From NCBI RefSeq assembly GCF_022581195.2, contig NC_061475.1, forward strand, positions 4,960,001 through 5,024,000: a DNA stretch of 64,000 nucleotides. The letters run 5' to 3'. The notes below the pieces were generated by a model that worked only from the letters and a program-made list of their open reading frames with translations, was not told the DNA's origin and made no database searches. This stretch comes from Helicoverpa zea (Eukaryota > Arthropoda > Insecta > Lepidoptera > Noctuidae). The position numbers and the translations under genes are program-made. Shown here in pieces: positions 59,568 to 64,000 of this stretch. Each line of letters begins with the position of its first letter. The first letter of the stretch is position 1.

Positions 59568-59868
59568 TTGCAAACTCGTTGAAATGTATGTTGCTATTTC
59601 TAAAACGGGTGTTACGTCATTTTATGTCGATACTGAAGTACCTAAAGGTTTGCCCTTTGCCCTTATAGCAGCTACTGATCAAAACCTGAAATCCTTTACT
59701 ACTTTTAATACATTCATTAGGCACCACAGTAAATATATACGTAGTGAGTATATCCGTATATCTGAAGAAATAATAAAGAATATAACATCTGCAATTCACT
59801 TAAGTCATAAAAGTCAAACACGAGAAGAGGTTATTGTAAAAACAACTTTAGACAGGGAGACACAATAA
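59568..59868 (+). CDS. Open stretch, possible second exon of the secreted protein (unknown)
   Basis: After TTGTTGCAG at 59559-59567 the frame reads CKLVEMYVAISKTGVTSFYV, then DTEVPKGLPFALIAATDQNL and a charged, Ile-rich C-terminal part, ending TAA at 59866. Its phase (one base completing TG|T) fits the exon at 58429-58496; joined, they give about 122 aa. Just before the stop, a different frame continues open (DTIINEENIIANDDKIRTSN), which could mean a frameshifted, decaying gene. I do not recognise the family. It may also be chance in AT-rich DNA. Confidence 0.3.
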
Positions 59869-60931
59869 TCAATGAAGAAAATATAATTGCTAACGATGAT
59901 AAAATTCGCACATCGAACTAACGTAAATGTCATGAAACAAAAGACATTAAAATAAGTGACGTGAAGATATACATAATGCTTTGAAGGACAGCGTAAAATC
60001 TTTGGAGGTTTTTACGGGGTTTGGTGTCGTGCAGTAGACCATGACCAAACATAAAGGACCCATTAAAAGAACATGACTGGAACATGGTTCAAGACTAAAA
60101 TGACTATTTAGCACGACGTCAGTAGGATCAAAATTAGTCCTTTGTCCGAACAGAGAATACCTAACATGAGGAGGAACCACGACGAAATACTCACTGCTGT
60201 CTTTACTATTAAACTTATTCCTGCAAAATTAATGAAGACTTTAAAAACTGTATTTGATTCGTCAAAACTAATTTTATATTAAGTGTCAGTATTATTCAAA
60301 AGCTTTTTATCACTCAAAAGACTTCTTTAATCTTTAAAGACAACGTTTTATTCCTCAAAAATAAAACTTGATCACAAGCTGATTCCATTTGTGCGTCTAA
60401 TTCTGGCACATTTGCGGGACCTAATAAACTTTAAGTACCAGACGTGGGACATATACAAGGAGTCTTTGATGTACCATACGATGTCCTAGTAAAGGGCTTG
60501 GCTCAATTATTTATACCTCGGCACACGCACGATCAGTTACGTTCATTTGTTTTGTGTTTTTTCAGATCGTTTTTGAGCTTGATAGCTTGGTTAATGGGAT
60601 TAAATATGTGCCAATTGTATTTAAAGAGATGATTTAATGGCTTTTCGATGTGATTTAGAGAGGTATATCTTATATTATCAAACTAGTACAAAGTCTGATA
60701 GCTGTAACAAAATATATCCCATCGATGATGAAACACCATCAAAGGAAAGTTAAGAAGAAATCAAAGTGAAATCATAGACGCTTTAACAAAATTACAGCTA
60801 CTTATCATTCGTGTAAGAAACGTCGCCTACACAACTGTTCTAGTAGAATAAATTAATGAACATGAACTTATAAACTGACATTGTAAGCGATCTTGATAAG
60901 ATAATGATCAAATCCTGACTTGATAAATACG

Positions 60932-61327
60932 CTAGAAATAGATATGTAACGGGATTATTGCACATCGTTGAATTTCATAAGTTATCTGCCTTCTTTTCTG
61001 GCAGGTGGGAAAATCATAGAATAACCTCTCTTGTTGTGGGTTCAGACATATGATAAAACCCACCTCTGTTTCTTCTTGAGTAATTTCTTCACTAGGGCCG
61101 CGGTAACTCTTTCGAACAACCCCACATGTAGCTTGTGGCTCTAAAGAAACCGTTCCAATTTTGGTGGCATCTCTATCTGGTCTTCCTGGATTATCAAAAT
61201 AGGCGTTTAGCACCAAAGGCTGCTTAACTGTTAAATATACAACTATACCATACACAGAACATCTACTTACACAAACATGCTCGCTCAGGCCGCTGGGTGA
61301 CACGATATTTATCATCAGTGAGATCAA
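60932..61327 (-). CDS. ORF of unknown function, 131 codons, possible exon
   Basis: A minus-strand frame with coding-like composition in an AT-rich setting. It includes VYLTVKQPLVLNAYFDNPGR, IGTVSLEPQATCGVVRKSYR, EEITQEETEVGFIICLNPQQ and RLFYDFPTCQKRRQITYE. It contains seven Cys residues. The first ATG gives 131 aa but the N-terminal 30 residues look less coding-like, and an AG acceptor-like site precedes VKQPLV. No homologue is recalled. It may be one exon of a larger gene or a decayed insertion. Confidence 0.3.
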   Translation of the reverse strand: MISLMINIVSPSGLSEHVCVSRCSVYGIVVYLTVKQPLVLNAYFDNPGRPDRDATKIGTVSLEPQATCGVVRKSYRGPSEEITQEETEVGFIICLNPQQERLFYDFPTCQKRRQITYEIQRCAIIPLHIYF

Positions 61328-62322
61328 GAAATGTAATCTGGGAATCTATTTAAACGAGGATGGTGTTAATGATTGAGAATATAATTTTTATTATTCACTG
61401 CACAATGCACAATGATAATATGCAATTACGCAAGCGATTGCAAAATATTTGACAGCTCAGGGACTTGGTGACGTTTGTGTATTCCTTTACCGGTAACACA
61501 CTACATGAAAAGTAATATTAGACACAATATTTATTTAAATTTATTCTAATGCAAATAACAAGTTCAATATTTGATGTAATAATGCACGCGTTGGTATTGA
61601 CTGAGAATCACTATGGAAACTTTGTGACGGTACGTACCTGAAAAGTGGAAATATATAAGATTATATTAACTTAATTGTATTTAACTTTATATAAGGCTGG
61701 TCTTACATAAATTATAACTCGTCTATGCAGTTTACGCTGAAAATTACTCAAAAGTTCTTTTACTATAATATTTTATAATATCTCTTTGTCATACTGCCAC
61801 CACGTTTTATGTGCAGTTGACAGCTGACATTTTAAGTCATGATATGATACCGCTGTTTGTATTGACTGCACGGTAAAACGGTCAGACTGTAGAGTACTGA
61901 AGAGACTGTAGTTACGTTGGAGTACTATGTGTCTATGACATAATTAATGACATAGGTAATGAAATCTAACAACGCACAGGGCATACGATCAAAGGTTATT
62001 AACAAACGTTTCTGGTATGAATACCGAAGCAACCTGCAGTTTTAATTAATAGATAACAAACTATAATAAAACAAAGATAAGAGATAAGCTAAAGCTTAAT
62101 GCACATAATATAAGCTGTATAACAATCACGTTAATTAACAGATAATAATTATGCACGTTTATGATAATGCCGTTGTTTGTGAAGAAATAGTAACATAACG
62201 TGAGGTATAGGAAGATAACTTTATGTTGTAAGATGCAAATGAGTGTATAAATGATAGGAATGATGAAGTCTTTATAAATGTGAATGGATTTGATGTCAAT
62301 CACTTTCCATAAGAAAACGCAG
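61328..62322. other. Non-coding AT-rich stretch
   Basis: No supported gene, repeat ends or RNA gene. Confidence 0.4.
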
Positions 62323-62555
62323 GCAAAGATGATTTGAATGTAGAATTAGCAAATAAAATTGACGATATAAATAAAATAATCGAGGAAGAATTAGAGGAAA
62401 AGATGAAGAATAGAGATTTTAAACATTCGTTGCAAAATTTTGTAGAAGTACAAACTAAAATGCAATTTATTTGCAAAACAAACTTCAAACACATAAAAGT
62501 CCATACACAAAATTACAATAAATCTAATCAAACAATGAGAGAACACTTTCAATAA
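62323..62555 (+). CDS. Open stretch with coiled-coil-like sequence, possible terminal exon
   Basis: After AAAACGCAG the frame reads KDDLNVELANKIDDINKIIE, EELEEKMKNRDFKHSLQNFV, then basic sequence to TAA at 62553. The charged i/i+3/i+4 pattern predicts a short coiled coil. It is AT-rich, so chance cannot be excluded; no partner exon was identified. Confidence 0.22.
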
Positions 62556-62879
62556 ATTTTCTTTAAGTCCAATAATAGTCCCCTAACTGAGACACATTTA
62601 GAGCAAAATATCACCGTCATTATCTACTTAGACTAAACAGGAATCGTCTTTAAATCCTTAAATGTCAAAAACTGCTCATCAAAGTCTTTAATGAGCAAAG
62701 TCGCAATATCGTCAAAAATCGAGAACATAAAATGGATAAATTGTCCAAAACAGGATCCCAATTGTAATTTGGCTAACTTTTAGCTAAATAGTAGTTCGTC
62801 TGTTTGTCTTTATTGTGACATGTCCTTTTATAGTTATTTCTATGTTTTTAGTACATTTGATTTCGTTTGACTAGAGACT

Positions 62880-63007
62880 AGCTAAGCGTCCACCTGTCCG
62901 CATCGTACGCATCGCACATCTTGTTTGAGTTTCTATATAAATAATACTACGATCCGTTGCGTGCGTTGCGTCCGTTGCGTACGATACCGACAAGTGGACG
63001 CTTAGCT
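62880..63007. mobile_element. 128-bp MITE with AGCTAAGCGTCCAC termini
   Basis: Left AGCTAAGCGTCCAC and right GTGGACGCTTAGCT are perfect 14-bp inverted repeats. Inside, CGTACGCATCGCAC-type and GTTGCGTGCGTTGCGTCC-type short repeats pair loosely. It is compact, CpG-rich and non-coding. Confidence 0.75.
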
Positions 63008-63063
63008 TTAGATAAAATAGTATGTACTCAATTTAAATGTGTTTGTTATTTAATTTTATCATT

Positions 63064-63170
63064 TTCATCATCAGCCTTTTTATGGTCCTACTGTTGGGCA
63101 CAGGCCTCCTCTCATACAGAGAAGTAATGAAAATACATCACCGGGCTCACTCAATGCAGGTTTAAACCTA
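63064..63170 (-). mobile_element. Short non-LTR 3' tail
   Basis: TTCATCATCAGCCTTTTTAT followed by CTGTTGGGCACAGGCCTCCT is the conserved 3' end of RTE-like elements in moths, here on the minus strand. The 5' limit and a target duplication are not clear. Confidence 0.55.
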
Positions 63171-64000
63171 TGCAAAAACGTTTGAATTTGGAACAAGAAA
63201 AATAATTAGCTATTTTATATTTTTTCATTTTTTTTTTACCAAATCAAATGAAATGCACTACTATTTTTATCAAGTACAACTCAACCCTAAACCGGCGCGT
63301 GGTTTCAATAAAAACAATTGCACACCTTCCCCGTTTTTCGTGGCCGTATTTAGCATAGTCAGGACGGCAATACACAGTACTTACATCCTGTACGACTCTA
63401 ATAATAGTATAAATGGGAATATTTAAGTATAAACAAGAGGACAGACGGGCACACATGTTGTTACGGGGCGTTAACTTCAAACGGACCGCAACTAACATTT
63501 TACTAAGAATCCGTAATATTTTTTTGTTGGTAATAGTTGACATTTGTTTGTTTGATACGACGTGTATCATTTTAGGGTTAAGAGGTTTAGATCGTTGGGC
63601 ACAATTTTGTTATTCGTAGTTTTTGTATTGAGCTAGCGAATCTGTCCTAGCGTAAAGTTCTGAATGAAAAAAGGCTAAGCTGTGGCTAACTGTGAAGTTA
63701 AAAAAATATAGAGAAAAAATAATTTAATTGTAAGTTTACTCAGTAAAAAAAAAATCAAAGATAAGGTGATCAAAACATCTAACTAACTTCACTCTTGCAT
63801 TTTCTTTCAATTTTCCTTGTAAAATTAAATCTCACCCTGCGATATTAGGACTGAAAATTTCATAAATTGAACTACGTACTTATTAACTATTGTGAATCCA
63901 GTTTACTTAAGGAACAATATACAAAGTATCTTCTCTAAGTTTATGAGAGGTTAACACTAACCTCCTATTAGTTCAGTATATTATTTGACAAGATATTGCG
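63171..64000. other. Window end, no supported gene
   Basis: Opposed ORFs at 63244-63570 (-) and 63413-63619 (+) overlap without known motifs. No splice-supported exon is seen. Confidence 0.4.

Overview
The window looks like nuclear DNA from a moth (Lepidoptera, probably Noctuoidea; this is inference). The reasons are an AT-rich background, compact intron-split genes with GT-AG junctions, a lepidopteran-style tRNA-derived SINE with an RTE-like tail, CATCATCAT-tailed non-LTR fragments, TTAA-flanked MITEs and a hAT relative. There are no operons, CRISPR arrays or prokaryotic features. All gene models were built by hand from reading frames, splice junctions and recognised protein motifs; no search was run.

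Layout. (1) 1-16.7 kb: no convincing multi-exon gene. It holds a 5'-truncated RTE LINE (100-861), a small membrane-protein ORF (1566-1760), a long fold-back repeat (6856-7223), two GC-rich TTAA MITEs, and scattered GC-richer single-copy-looking islands that may be cis-regulatory DNA of the next gene. (2) 16.8-18.6 kb (+): the last two coding exons seen of the paired-box gene Pox neuro; the exon for the first half of the paired domain is not visible. (3) 20.4-21.5 kb: two MITEs. (4) 21.8-25.0 kb (+): a complete six-exon IMPACT gene with a LINE remnant in intron 2. (5) 25.9-31.2 kb (-): SLX4 (five exons), preceded only 5 nt upstream by the stop codon of a two-exon gene for a 99-aa membrane protein. 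The arrangement suggests a dicistronic transcript. (6) 31.6-35.8 kb: a repeat nest with a perfect 117-bp inverted repeat and a three-level nested fold-back. (7) 35.9-37.8 kb (+): a compact MALT1-like paracaspase. (8) 38.3-40.5 kb (-): MAIP1. (9) 40.6-41.4 kb: a 790-bp hAT-derived element with a perfect 8-bp target duplication, inserted between the divergent genes MAIP1 and MAT1. (10) 42.0-44.2 kb (+): MAT1, the RING subunit of the CDK-activating kinase of TFIIH. (11) 44.2-58.4 kb: gene-poor, with one MITE and two more SINE copies. (12) 58.4-64 kb: a probable signal-peptide exon (58429-58496, +) and several open stretches of uncertain status.

The recognised genes are not a functional cluster. 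They are housekeeping or stress genes (translation control, crossover and interstrand crosslink repair, mitochondrial protease partner, TFIIH/CAK) beside a neural transcription factor and a paracaspase. IMPACT/SLX4 and paracaspase/MAIP1 are convergent pairs; MAIP1/MAT1 is a divergent pair. The most notable items are the possible small-protein/SLX4 dicistron, the run of SUMO-interaction-like DLTQ motifs in SLX4, the compact paracaspase with an apparently intact Arg-type S1 pocket, and the young inverted repeats.
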